This document shows positions 1 to 7,840 of a stretch of DNA of 64,000 nucleotides, piece by piece; position 1 is the stretch's first letter, and every line of letters starts with the position of its first letter. The notes below the pieces were generated by a model that was not told the DNA's origin, made no database searches, and was given only the letters and a program-made list of their open reading frames with translations. Position numbers and translations under genes: made by a program. Origin of the DNA: Emticicia sp. CRIBPO (lineage in GTDB: Bacteria; Bacteroidota; Bacteroidia; Cytophagales; Spirosomataceae); assembly GCF_009905725.1 (NCBI RefSeq), contig NZ_JAAAKV010000008.1:124001-188000 (forward strand), in the 5' to 3' direction.

Positions 1-1
1 G

Positions 2-904
2 CACTGGGTGTTTGAAGCCCCGCTCTTCAAAGAATGCCTCGAAACGGACACTTATGCAGGAGGCGAGGGCTCTACTGTTGCGAAAGTAATTGACGGAAGT
101 GTCTATAAAAATAAACTGACCTCGATGGTGGGCGTAGCCAATACAGGATCCGACAGAAACTGGACCGGACATCCCATGGCCCAGGCCAACTGGTACTCAC
201 TCGGAAGGCTCGCCTGGGACCACAACCTCAGTTCAGAGCAGATCGCAGATGAATGGGTGAAGATGTCGCTGACCAGAAATCCGCAATCGGTTGAAATTGT
301 TAAAAACATCATGCTCAGATCACGCGAAATTTATGTAGATTACACCTCGCCTCTGGGCTTGCATCACCTCATGGGAGAGGGCCATCATTTCGGACCTGAA
401 CCCTGGCTGGTAAAAGCCCCGAGACCTGACTGGACGGCCATTTATTATCACAAAGCAGATTCAACTGGAATAGGCTTTAACAGGACAGCCACCGGAAGTG
501 ATGCTTTGGGTCAATATGAACCCGGGCTCAGAAACAAATACGCGGATCCTGACAAATGTCCGATGCCCTACCTCATGTGGTTTCATCATGTTTCATGGGA
601 TAAAGCATTGCCGACCGGCAGGAATGTCTGGGAAGAGATCGTTCATAAATATTACACCGGGGCAGATGAGGTGTTGTGGATGCAAAAAGAATGGAAAAAG
701 GCAGAAAAAGATATTGACGGAGAAATTTATGACAATGTGGCCGCCAGGTTAAAGACCCAGTACAAAGAAGCCCTATGGTGGCGGGACTCGGCTGTGCTTT
801 ATTTTAAACAACAAAGTAAAAAGGAAATCCCGGCTCAATATCCGAAGCCACAGAGAACCATAGAAGAAGTGAAAAAGATCGTTGACGTTTATCACGTCAG
901 ATAA
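2..904 (+). CDS. alpha-glucuronidase, GH67 (C-terminal part, cut by window edge)
   Basis: The reading frame is open from the first codon of the window (HWVFEAP...), so the N-terminus lies outside; the GTG at 8 is only an internal valine. The visible 300 residues match the end of the catalytic barrel and the helical C-terminal domain of GH67 alpha-glucuronidases: NWTGHPMAQANWYSLGRLAW near residue 52, GLHHLMGEGHHFGPEPW near 120 and MPYLMWFHHVSWD near 187. The family removes 4-O-methyl-glucuronic acid from the ends of xylo-oligosaccharides. Most catalytic residues are upstream, so activity cannot be judged. It is followed by SDR, GH43 and CE15 genes on the same strand, which supports a glucuronoxylan role. 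Confidence 0.9.
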   Translation, partial: HWVFEAPLFKECLETDTYAGGEGSTVAKVIDGSVYKNKLTSMVGVANTGSDRNWTGHPMAQANWYSLGRLAWDHNLSSEQIADEWVKMSLTRNPQSVEIVKNIMLRSREIYVDYTSPLGLHHLMGEGHHFGPEPWLVKAPRPDWTAIYYHKADSTGIGFNRTATGSDALGQYEPGLRNKYADPDKCPMPYLMWFHHVSWDKALPTGRNVWEEIVHKYYTGADEVLWMQKEWKKAEKDIDGEIYDNVAARLKTQYKEALWWRDSAVLYFKQQSKKEIPAQYPKPQRTIEEVKKIVDVYHVR

Positions 905-929
905 CAGGAATACATAAAACTAATAGATA

Positions 930-1703
930 ATGAATTTTGAATCGCAATCGGATGCCTTCTCTCTTGAAGGAAAACTGGCTTTGATTACAGGTGGGGGTGC
1001 CGGAATTGGCTTCGAAATTGCCCGCTGTATGATTTCGTCAGGAGCAAAGGTGGCTATTACGGGCCGTAATGAAGACAAACTAAAAGAAGCTGTGTCAGTT
1101 TTGGGTTCCTCTGCCAGCTACTTTGTGAACGATGTAACCCGCCTCGATACCCTTGAAGCATTGGTCAGTAAGATTGAAAAAGACCTGGGGGCCATCGATA
1201 TTTTGGTGAATAACGCAGGGATTAACCTTAAAAAGCCAGCGTTGGAAGTGACGGATGATGAATTTCAGAACATTGTGCAGACTAACCTGAACGCTGTGTT
1301 TTCCCTGACGAGGACATGTGCCAGAAGGATGGTGGAACGTCAGAAAGGTTCGGTGATCATGATTTCGTCGATGGCGGCTTATTACGGTATCGACAGGGTA
1401 GTAGCTTATGCTTCGTCCAAATCAGGGATTGAAGGCATGGTGAGGGCACTGGCTTCCGATCTGTCTAAATACAATGTCAGAATCAATGCGATCGCTCCCG
1501 GTTTCATTGAAACCAACATGATGAAAACCGCTATGGGAAGTGATCCCGACAGGATGAATAAGGCCCTGGGCAGAACACCCATGGGTAAGTTCGGCCAAAC
1601 CACTGATATTGGCTGGGCGGCCGTATTCCTGGCTTCAGAAGCAGCAGGATTTATCACCGGGGCCTCTTTGCCTGTCGATGGGGGGAATTCGATCGGATTC
1701 TAA
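930..1703 (+). CDS. SDR family oxidoreductase, probably sugar-acid dehydrogenase
   Basis: A 257-residue classical short-chain dehydrogenase. The nucleotide-binding TGGGAGIG is at residues 20-27, NNAG at 94-97, catalytic Ser147 and the YxxxK pair Tyr160/Lys164, and the C-terminal PVDGG motif is present. The sequence resembles gluconate 5-dehydrogenase or KduD-type enzymes, which reduce or oxidise keto sugar acids with NAD(P). It starts 25 bp after the GH67 stop, so co-transcription is likely, and a role in handling glucuronate released from xylan is a reasonable inference. The exact substrate cannot be read from sequence; generic SDR is certain. Confidence 0.85.
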   Translation: MNFESQSDAFSLEGKLALITGGGAGIGFEIARCMISSGAKVAITGRNEDKLKEAVSVLGSSASYFVNDVTRLDTLEALVSKIEKDLGAIDILVNNAGINLKKPALEVTDDEFQNIVQTNLNAVFSLTRTCARRMVERQKGSVIMISSMAAYYGIDRVVAYASSKSGIEGMVRALASDLSKYNVRINAIAPGFIETNMMKTAMGSDPDRMNKALGRTPMGKFGQTTDIGWAAVFLASEAAGFITGASLPVDGGNSIGF

Positions 1704-1808
1704 AGAGATTTGTAATGGCTGTAGTTTTTATCGGACCGGGTTGATCATTACTTAATCGTTGAGCCCTAAACAATAACATAAGATTTTTAACGAAAAGCAG
1801 ACTTCGAA

Positions 1809-2834
1809 ATGAAAAAATCTCTCATAGTGGCAGCTTTGTTTTCTATCGGAATCGCAGTGGGTCAGCAGAAACCTATTTCTGCACCCCTGGTAAAGCATAT
1901 TTACACCGCCGACCCTTCAGCTCACGTCTTTAATGGTAAAATATACATTTACCCTTCTCATGATATTGACGCAGGCATTCCTCAGAGTGAAGCCGGAGAT
2001 CATTTTGCGATGAAGGATTTCCATATTCTTTCGATGGATGCCATAGACGGCAAAGTAACAGATCACGGCGTCGCTCTGGATGTGAAAGACATCCCCTGGG
2101 CGGGGCGGCAGCTCTGGGCACCGGATGCAGCGTATAAAAATGGCACGTATTACCTCTATTTTCCTTTGAAAGACAAAGAAGATATCTTCAGAATAGGCGT
2201 CGCCACCAGTAAATCCCCGACCGGGCCTTTTAAGGCTGAAAAAGAGCCTATCAAGGGCAGCTACAGCATTGATCCTGCAGTTTTTAAAGACACTGATGGT
2301 AGCTATTATATGTATTTCGGAGGTATCTCGGGCGGACAGCTACAACGCTGGAACAACAATAACTACAATGCCAACGGCAAGCTGAAGACCAAAACCGAAG
2401 AGGCTGTCTTGCCTAAGATGGCCAGGCTGAAAGGTAATATGCTGGAGTTTGAAGAAGCACCGAAAGACATCAGGATTTTAGATGAAAACGGCAGGGGTTT
2501 CCTGGAAGGGGACAATAACAAGAGGTTTTTCGAAGCAGCCTGGGTGCACAAATACAAGGGCAAATATTATTTCTCTTATTCAACCGGCGATACCCATTTG
2601 ATCAGTTATGCGGTAGGGGATAATCCCTACGGACCTTTTACTTATAAAGGTGTGGTTTTGAATCCTGTGAAAGGATGGACCACTCATCATTCCATTGTGG
2701 AGTTTAAAGGAAAATGGTACCTGTTCTATCATGACGTTGAGATCTCGGGAAAAACACACCTCAGAAATATCAAGGTAACTGAACTGAGACACCTGCCCGA
2801 CGGCAGTATTGAAACCATTTCACCCTATAAATAA
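1809..2834 (+). CDS. glycoside hydrolase family 43, xylosidase/arabinofuranosidase type
   Basis: A 341-residue exported protein with a signal peptide of about 19 residues (MKKSLIVAALFSIGIAVGQ). The five-bladed propeller family GH43 is recognised from the three acids: Asp35 in TADPSAHVF (general base), Asp155 in SIDPAVF (pKa modulator) and Glu242 in FFEAAW (general acid). GH43 enzymes cleave beta-xylosides or alpha-arabinosides; specificity is not readable. There is no added carbohydrate-binding domain. The TAA stop shares its last base with the ATG of the next gene (TAATG), indicating translational coupling with the deformylase-like gene. It fits the xylan locus. Confidence 0.88.
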   Translation: MKKSLIVAALFSIGIAVGQQKPISAPLVKHIYTADPSAHVFNGKIYIYPSHDIDAGIPQSEAGDHFAMKDFHILSMDAIDGKVTDHGVALDVKDIPWAGRQLWAPDAAYKNGTYYLYFPLKDKEDIFRIGVATSKSPTGPFKAEKEPIKGSYSIDPAVFKDTDGSYYMYFGGISGGQLQRWNNNNYNANGKLKTKTEEAVLPKMARLKGNMLEFEEAPKDIRILDENGRGFLEGDNNKRFFEAAWVHKYKGKYYFSYSTGDTHLISYAVGDNPYGPFTYKGVVLNPVKGWTTHHSIVEFKGKWYLFYHDVEISGKTHLRNIKVTELRHLPDGSIETISPYK

Positions 2835-3472
2835 TGAGAGGTGTTTTTTGGCTGATCATTTTCCTGCTTTGTGGCAGTCATGCTTTCTCCCAGACTTTTA
2901 CGGCTGAGGAAAAAGCCGTGATTTTGTCAGGAGATACCACTTCAATGCTCAGAGTCATACAGATAACCGAACAGAAAGAACTCAAAATATTGACGACCGT
3001 TTCCGGCGACATCACTCCCGGTGACCCGCTGATAAGCCTGCTGGCAGCCAGAATGCTGAAGTCGGTTAATGACCCGTTAAACCCCGGCGTGGGTATTGCT
3101 GCCCCGCAAGTCGGGATCAATAAAAATGTGATCTGGGTACAGAGGTATGATAAACCTGGTCAGCCCTTTGAGTTTTATCTGAACCCTAAAATCACCTGGA
3201 GATCGGCACTGCTGATCAAAGGGCCTGAAGGCTGCCTGTCTGTTCCTGAGGTAGCGGGAAATGTGTTGAGGAGTTATGCCATCCGGCTCAGTTACCATGA
3301 TAAGGCCGGGACCAGTCATGAAGAACTGATAGAGGGTTTTACAGCGGTTATTTTTCAGCATGAAACCGATCATCTTCGAGGCATTTTGTTTACAAGCCGG
3401 CTGAGTGAGCAAGCTGCCGGTGTCTACAATGAAATAGGCGGACAGGTTGGTTTTTATCTGCCGAAACCTTAG
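2834..3472 (+). CDS. peptide deformylase homologue with signal peptide
   Basis: A 212-residue protein with all three peptide deformylase motifs: GVGIAAPQ (85-92), EGCLSVP (132-138, metal ligand Cys134) and QHETDH (175-180, ligands His176 and His180, catalytic Glu177). Deformylases remove formyl from nascent N-terminal Met in the cytoplasm. This one instead begins with MRGVFWLIIFLLCGSHAFSQ, a convincing Sec signal peptide, followed by about 60 extra residues before motif 1. It is therefore predicted to be exported, where the usual ribosomal substrate is absent. It overlaps the GH43 stop by one base. It is unlikely to be the housekeeping def gene; its substrate is unknown. Confidence 0.85.
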   Translation: MRGVFWLIIFLLCGSHAFSQTFTAEEKAVILSGDTTSMLRVIQITEQKELKILTTVSGDITPGDPLISLLAARMLKSVNDPLNPGVGIAAPQVGINKNVIWVQRYDKPGQPFEFYLNPKITWRSALLIKGPEGCLSVPEVAGNVLRSYAIRLSYHDKAGTSHEELIEGFTAVIFQHETDHLRGILFTSRLSEQAAGVYNEIGGQVGFYLPKP

Positions 3473-3559
3473 CAAAAGAACTAAAAATCCTATCTGTTAT
3501 AAAAGTTTTAAGTGCCTGTTAAACAGGTGTTTGATTGTGTTCAACCTTAAAAAAATAAA

Positions 3560-4930
3560 ATGAAAACATTGAAAAAGCTCATCTGGAGCTATGCCGTTTC
3601 TATGGCATTCCTTTCTGCCGGAAACGCCCAGCAGCCAAGACGGACGCCTGAACAGGACAGCCTGTTTGCAAAAATGCAAAGGGACACCAGGGCTGACCAT
3701 CAGCAGATGCTGTCGCAGCTTGGTATCACTACCCTCAGACAAGGAGCCAACGGCTCTGATCCCAAAGCTCCTAATGCGGCCAATTATGACGAATCCAAGG
3801 CCAACCCTTATCCGGAATTGCCAGATCCGCTCACATTGAAAAACGGAAAAAAAGTAAAGTCCGCCCAGGTGTGGTGGGACAGCCGGAGAGCCGAAATACT
3901 GGAAGATTTTGACCAGGAAGTGTACGGAAGAACTCCCGCGAATCTTCCGAAGGTGAAATGGGAACTGATGAGTGCCGCCCTTGAAAAAAACGGGGAGTTT
4001 GCTGTGGTGACCAAAAAGCTCATCGGAAGGGTTGATAATGCTTCTTTCCGTGACATCAAAGTGGATATTCAATTGACGCTCACGACTCCCGTAGAGGCTA
4101 AAGGGCCCGTTCCTGTCATGATGGAACTTAGTTTTGTGTTTCCTCCCGGCATGCGGCCACAAGCTCCGCCTGCGAATGAACCTACCTGGCAACAGCAGCT
4201 GCTGGCGAAGGGCTGGGGATACGCTGTCATTATTCCGACAAGCATCCAGGCCGATAACGGGGCAGGTCTGAAAAGCGGTATCATTGGTCTGGTCAACAAA
4301 GGCAATCACAGAAAACCTGACGATTGGGGAGCCTTAAAAGCCTGGGCCTGGGGAGCTTCACGGGCGTTGGATTATTTTGAGACAGACCCGGCTGTAGACG
4401 CAAAGAAAGTAGGGGTGGAGGGGCATTCAAGATATGGGAAAGCTGCTTTGGTAACGATGGCTTATGATCAACGGTTTGCGATCGGTTATATCAGCTCTTC
4501 GGGTGAAGGCGGAGCCAAGCTGCACCGCAGAAACGCCGGAGAAATTGTAGAAAATGTAGCCGCATCGGGTGAGTATCACTGGATGGCGGGCAATTTCATC
4601 AAGTACGCTGGGCCCTTGCAATGGAAAGACCTCCCGGTAGATTCTCACGAGCTGATCGCTTTATGTGCTCCCAGGCCGGTATTTATAGGAGCCGGAGACA
4701 AAGGTGATGGCTGGGTGGATGTGAAGGGGATGTTTATGGCCGCCGATGCTGCCGGTCCGGTTTATCGACTGCTGGGCAAAAAGGATTTGGGGACCTCAGA
4801 GTTTCCTGCCATTGAAACATCGCTGATCAGCGGAGAAATTGCCTTTCGTCAGCACAAAGGAGGGCATACTCCGGCACCCAACTGGCCTGTGTTTATAGAT
4901 TTTGCCTCGAGATATTTTCAAGCTAAATAA
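3560..4930 (+). CDS. glucuronoyl esterase-like alpha/beta hydrolase, CE15
   Basis: A 456-residue exported protein; the signal peptide ends near AGNAQQ (residues 20-25). The bacterial CE15 nucleophile motif GHSRYGK is at 288-294 with Ser290, followed by EYHWMAGNF and the LPVDSHELIALCAPRP block, and the likely catalytic His is His436 in HKGGH. CE15 enzymes hydrolyse the ester between 4-O-methyl-glucuronic acid on xylan and lignin alcohols. Together with the GH67 alpha-glucuronidase and GH43 it makes a coherent glucuronoxylan set. An 87-bp gap follows the deformylase gene. An acetylxylan esterase role is a less likely alternative. Confidence 0.85.
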   Translation: MKTLKKLIWSYAVSMAFLSAGNAQQPRRTPEQDSLFAKMQRDTRADHQQMLSQLGITTLRQGANGSDPKAPNAANYDESKANPYPELPDPLTLKNGKKVKSAQVWWDSRRAEILEDFDQEVYGRTPANLPKVKWELMSAALEKNGEFAVVTKKLIGRVDNASFRDIKVDIQLTLTTPVEAKGPVPVMMELSFVFPPGMRPQAPPANEPTWQQQLLAKGWGYAVIIPTSIQADNGAGLKSGIIGLVNKGNHRKPDDWGALKAWAWGASRALDYFETDPAVDAKKVGVEGHSRYGKAALVTMAYDQRFAIGYISSSGEGGAKLHRRNAGEIVENVAASGEYHWMAGNFIKYAGPLQWKDLPVDSHELIALCAPRPVFIGAGDKGDGWVDVKGMFMAADAAGPVYRLLGKKDLGTSEFPAIETSLISGEIAFRQHKGGHTPAPNWPVFIDFASRYFQAK

Positions 4931-4959
4931 ATCATATCTGCGTAAAACTGATTTTTGTG

Positions 4960-4985
4960 CTTACCCTGTCCGCCGGAGGGGTAAG
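4960..4985. other. hairpin after the xylan locus
   Basis: CTTACCC (4960-4966) and GGGTAAG (4979-4985) form an inverted repeat with a small internal TCC/GGA stem. It lies between two convergent genes. There is no T-run, so this is at best a weak or factor-dependent terminator. Confidence 0.3.
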
Positions 4986-5069
4986 TACAGAATTTGCAGG
5001 TAGTAAAAAGGCTTTGAGATTATTTTGCAATGAGAGTGTCCGCCGTTCTGGAATGGGTAAAATTATGAC

Positions 5070-5810
5070 CTAGTTCTCCACCAGCCATAGATCAGATCTC
5101 TTGATAAACACCAGTTTACGTTTCCAGAGTACTTTGAGCCAGATATCATCCTGTCCAAGTACATTCAGCTTATTGCCTTCTGTAATGAAGCCTTCAATGG
5201 CTGCTGCGGCAGTGGGCTGCGTTCTGAGATAAGCCCTTTTGGATTTGATGATGCCCGACTTGTAATTGCCGGGAGCATTGATCAATCCAAGCAGGAAGAC
5301 CAGGTAAAGCAGTATAATCGCGATGTTTCTTCCGCTGACGCCTTGATGAAAGTATTTTTTCCGGACCAGGATCCAGAAGATATAAAGGGCCACGACAACA
5401 AGGAATATCACCAGGTAATTGAAATATTGCTGGTACAGCATCAGTAAAAAGTTAAGGTCAGTCCTGTCAAAACCGGAATACTTGTTTTCTAGGGCTATCT
5501 GGTTCATTTTGTCGAACACCTTGTCGCCGGGGTTGAGGTTATAATAGTTGTTGAGGTAGTAGAGAGCCTGCGGGTAATCACCCGAATTTTCATAAATATA
5601 GGAAAGTTTAAGGAAAGCGTTCTTCCTGTTGACCTGATTTGCCCTTAAAAGTGACTTATACACAATTGCAGCTTCCTCATATTTTTTATAACTAAACAAA
5701 GAATCTGCTTTTTCGGCTAGTTTTTTTTGAGCCTTAGAATCAGTAACTTGTAAAAATAGTACAAAAAAAAGAAGAAAAATTTTCGATATTTTTAAATAGT
5801 AATTTGGCAT
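5070..5810 (-). CDS. TPR and SH3-domain membrane protein (BatE-like)
   Basis: I place the start at the ATG at 5810 (246 residues) because this gives a standard signal peptide; an upstream in-frame ATG at 5843 would add 11 residues and run past the tRNA-Lys promoter. Order of parts: signal segment, two or three TPR units (LFSYKKYEEAAIVYKSLL, then NSGDYPQALYYLNNYYNLNP), two transmembrane helices, and a C-terminal bacterial SH3-like domain (AYLRTQPTAAAAIEGF to WLKV). The architecture resembles BatE proteins of Bacteroidetes, but the usual bat genes are not adjacent. The function is probably a periplasmic scaffold. Confidence 0.75.
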   Translation of the reverse strand: MPNYYLKISKIFLLFFVLFLQVTDSKAQKKLAEKADSLFSYKKYEEAAIVYKSLLRANQVNRKNAFLKLSYIYENSGDYPQALYYLNNYYNLNPGDKVFDKMNQIALENKYSGFDRTDLNFLLMLYQQYFNYLVIFLVVVALYIFWILVRKKYFHQGVSGRNIAIILLYLVFLLGLINAPGNYKSGIIKSKRAYLRTQPTAAAAIEGFITEGNKLNVLGQDDIWLKVLWKRKLVFIKRSDLWLVEN

Positions 5811-5834
5811 TCTGAGCATAAATTTATAGTTTTG
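5803..5834 (+). promoter_or_regulatory. Bacteroidetes-type promoter for the tRNA-Lys pair
   Basis: TTTG at 5803-5806, a 20-nt spacer and TAGTTTTG at 5827-5834 match the Bacteroidetes primary-sigma consensus (TTTG, 19-21 nt, TAnnTTTG). Transcription would start near 5841, about 33 nt before the first tRNA. The element overlaps the N-terminal codons of the divergent TPR gene. Confidence 0.65.
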
Positions 5835-5873
5835 CATCCGCATTTGAGAGGGGCAATATCCTCAAGATTGTAA

Positions 5874-5946
5874 GATTCCGTAGCTCAGCTGGTAGAGCAA
5901 TACACTTTTAATGTATGGGTCCTGGGTTCGAATCCCAGCGGGATCA
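5874..5946 (+). tRNA. tRNA-Lys (anticodon TTT), copy 1
   Basis: A complete 73-nt cloverleaf: acceptor GATTCCG/CGGGATC, D-stem GCTC/GAGC, anticodon stem ATACA/TGTAT around loop CTTTTAA (anticodon TTT), T-stem CTGGG/CCCAG with TTCGAAT, discriminator A. CCA is not encoded. The second copy, 23 bp downstream, is identical. Confidence 0.97.
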
Positions 5947-5969
5947 CTTTCAAATTTAGAATCTTTCGA

Positions 5970-6042
5970 GATTCCGTAGCTCAGCTGGTAGAGCAATACA
6001 CTTTTAATGTATGGGTCCTGGGTTCGAATCCCAGCGGGATCA
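5970..6042 (+). tRNA. tRNA-Lys (anticodon TTT), copy 2
   Basis: Identical over all 73 nt to the copy at 5874-5946, including the 7-nt anticodon loop CTTTTAA. The 23-nt spacer separates the copies and a strong intrinsic terminator follows directly, so both are probably processed from one transcript. Confidence 0.97.
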
Positions 6043-6044
6043 CA

Positions 6045-6072
6045 AAGCGATGAAACTTCATCGCTTTTTTGT
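6045..6072 (+). terminator. intrinsic terminator of the tRNA-Lys operon
   Basis: AAGCGATGAA and TTCATCGCTT form a perfect 10-bp stem with a very short loop, followed by a run of six or more T. Confidence 0.85.
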
Positions 6073-6265
6073 TTTAAATTGCTTTTGATATTGAGATTTG
6101 CTCTTTGGCCTGTTTCTGATACCTTCTGCTGAAGAGCAGTAGTGAGCTTATTAAAATTGTTCAAATTATTCAGGTTGGTGCTCGGCATTTTATATTTTAA
6201 GTATTTGCAAAATTAATATTCCATTTTGATTCCCGGCCTCACTTGGTGATCAATTTAATAAAAAA

Positions 6266-7672
6266 ATGAAGAAGAATAAGAATAGAGTCATCGAAAGGGC
6301 GGTTATCCACGATTTTGCGGCGGAGGGGAAGTGCATTGTCAAGCATGAAGGAGAAGTGATTTTTGTGGCAGGAAGCAACGTGGCCCCGGGTGATGAAGTA
6401 AAACTTCTCGTGTCAAAAAAGAAGAAAAACTATTCTGAAGGAAGAATATTGGAAACGTACAGTTATTCACCGGATCGTATTGAGGCTTTTTGCAGCCATT
6501 TCGGCGTCTGTGGAGGCTGCAAATGGCAACATGTACCTTACGACAGGCAATTGCAGCAGAAATGGCAGCAGGTCAACGATCAGCTGGTCAGGATAGGGAA
6601 ACTGCCGATAGGCGAAGTCTGGCCGATATTGGGTTCTGCAAAGACACAATTCTACAGGAATAAACTCGAGTTTACTTTCTCAAACAGCCGTTGGCTTACC
6701 AATGCCGAAATTCAGTCGGAAGATGATATCAATAAGAACTCGCTGGGCTTCCATGTCCCGGGCAGGTTCGACAAAGTACTTCCGATCGACAAATGCTATC
6801 TGCAGGGTGATCCGTCTAATGCCATCAGGGATTTTTTCGGGGAATATGCCCACAGCCACGGTCTTTCTTTTTATGACCACGTGATCCATGAGGGTTTTAT
6901 GAGAAACCTGATGATCAGGACGAGTACCACGGGTGACGTGATGGTGGTGGTGCAGTTTGCCCAGAACAACCAGGAAGTGATTAAGGACATCCTGGATAAG
7001 TTCATTGAAACGTTTCCGCAAATCACCTCGGTCAATTATTTCATTAATACCAAAAGGAACGATACCTACTTTGACCTGGAACCGGTTTGTGTTTACGGTA
7101 CGCCGTACATCACCGAAGAAATGGAAGGCCTGAAATTCAGGATCGGAGTGAAGTCGTTTTACCAGACCAACTCAGAGCAGGCATACGAGCTGTATAAGAT
7201 CACCCGTGATTTCGCCAAAATCACCGACAATGACGTGGTATATGACTTGTATACCGGAACGGGCACCATCGCCAATTTTGTGGCCCGTCAGGCTAAAAAA
7301 GTAGTAGGGGTGGAATACATCGAGGAAGCCATTGAAGACGCCAAAGTAAATTCTGAGATCAATAACATCAGCAATACCTCTTTCTTTGCAGGTGACATGA
7401 CCAAAGTACTCACCGATGCTTTCATTGAGAAGAATGGTCAGCCGGATGTCATCATCACCGACCCGCCGCGAGCCGGTATGAGCAAAGAGGTCGTGGATAC
7501 CATTCTAAGGGCTGCTCCGAAAAGGATAGTCTATGTAAGCTGTAACCCTGCCACCCAGGCCAGAGACTTGTCACTGCTCTCGGAAAAATACAAAATCACA
7601 GAAGTAAAACCGGTAGACATGTTTCCGCATACCCATCATGTGGAGAACGTGGTAGGACTGGAGCTGAAATAA
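6266..7672 (+). CDS. rlmD: 23S rRNA (uracil-5-)-methyltransferase, RumA/RlmD type
   Basis: A 468-residue RNA m5U methyltransferase. An N-terminal TRAM domain (about residues 8-65) is followed by the iron-sulfur cysteines Cys76, Cys82, Cys85 (CSHFGVCGGC) and Cys177 (PIDKCYL). The SAM-binding motif is VYDLYTGTGTIANF and the catalytic cysteine is Cys426 in VSCNPATQARDL; the C-terminal PVDMFPHTHHVE motif is intact. RlmD methylates U1939 of 23S rRNA, but paralogues RlmCD or TrmA-like enzymes share the fold, so the position modified is inferred. It stands alone between the tRNA terminator and a strong downstream terminator. Confidence 0.88.
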   Translation: MKKNKNRVIERAVIHDFAAEGKCIVKHEGEVIFVAGSNVAPGDEVKLLVSKKKKNYSEGRILETYSYSPDRIEAFCSHFGVCGGCKWQHVPYDRQLQQKWQQVNDQLVRIGKLPIGEVWPILGSAKTQFYRNKLEFTFSNSRWLTNAEIQSEDDINKNSLGFHVPGRFDKVLPIDKCYLQGDPSNAIRDFFGEYAHSHGLSFYDHVIHEGFMRNLMIRTSTTGDVMVVVQFAQNNQEVIKDILDKFIETFPQITSVNYFINTKRNDTYFDLEPVCVYGTPYITEEMEGLKFRIGVKSFYQTNSEQAYELYKITRDFAKITDNDVVYDLYTGTGTIANFVARQAKKVVGVEYIEEAIEDAKVNSEINNISNTSFFAGDMTKVLTDAFIEKNGQPDVIITDPPRAGMSKEVVDTILRAAPKRIVYVSCNPATQARDLSLLSEKYKITEVKPVDMFPHTHHVENVVGLELK

Positions 7673-7697
7673 TTCTTATTATATACGTAAGGCGGCG

Positions 7698-7740
7698 GGA
7701 TTGCGAATCCGGATAATCCGGATTCGCAATCCTTTCGTTT
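7698..7740 (+). terminator. intrinsic terminator after rlmD
   Basis: A perfect inverted repeat GGATTGCGAATCCGG/CCGGATTCGCAATCC (7698-7732) is followed by TTTCGTTTTTT. The stem is at least 15 bp, unusually long and GC-rich for this window. Confidence 0.88.
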
Positions 7741-7779
7741 TTTACGGATAATGGCATTTTAAAATTTTCGGGCTCCTGA

Positions 7780-7810
7780 TTTGAGCTGAAAATGGATTTA
7801 TCTATATTTG
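7780..7810 (+). promoter_or_regulatory. Bacteroidetes-type promoter for the hydroxylase gene
   Basis: TTTG at 7780-7783, a 19-nt spacer and TATATTTG at 7803-7810 match the consensus exactly. Transcription would begin near 7817, which rules out the upstream TTG at 7808 as a start codon and supports ATG 7841. Confidence 0.7.
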
Positions 7811-7840
7811 TTATATTATGCACGCATAACACCTTTGACT

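Noticed and set aside
3497-4309. 270-residue minus-strand ORF opposite the CE15 gene
   Set aside because: It lies fully antisense to a gene with signal peptide and catalytic motifs; its own translation has no recognisable domain.
5862-6188. 108-residue minus-strand ORF with a repeated DPAGIRTQDPYIKSVLLYQL segment
   Set aside because: It is the antisense of the two tRNA-Lys genes and the repeated peptide is simply the duplicated tRNA sequence; such peptides are well-known database artefacts.
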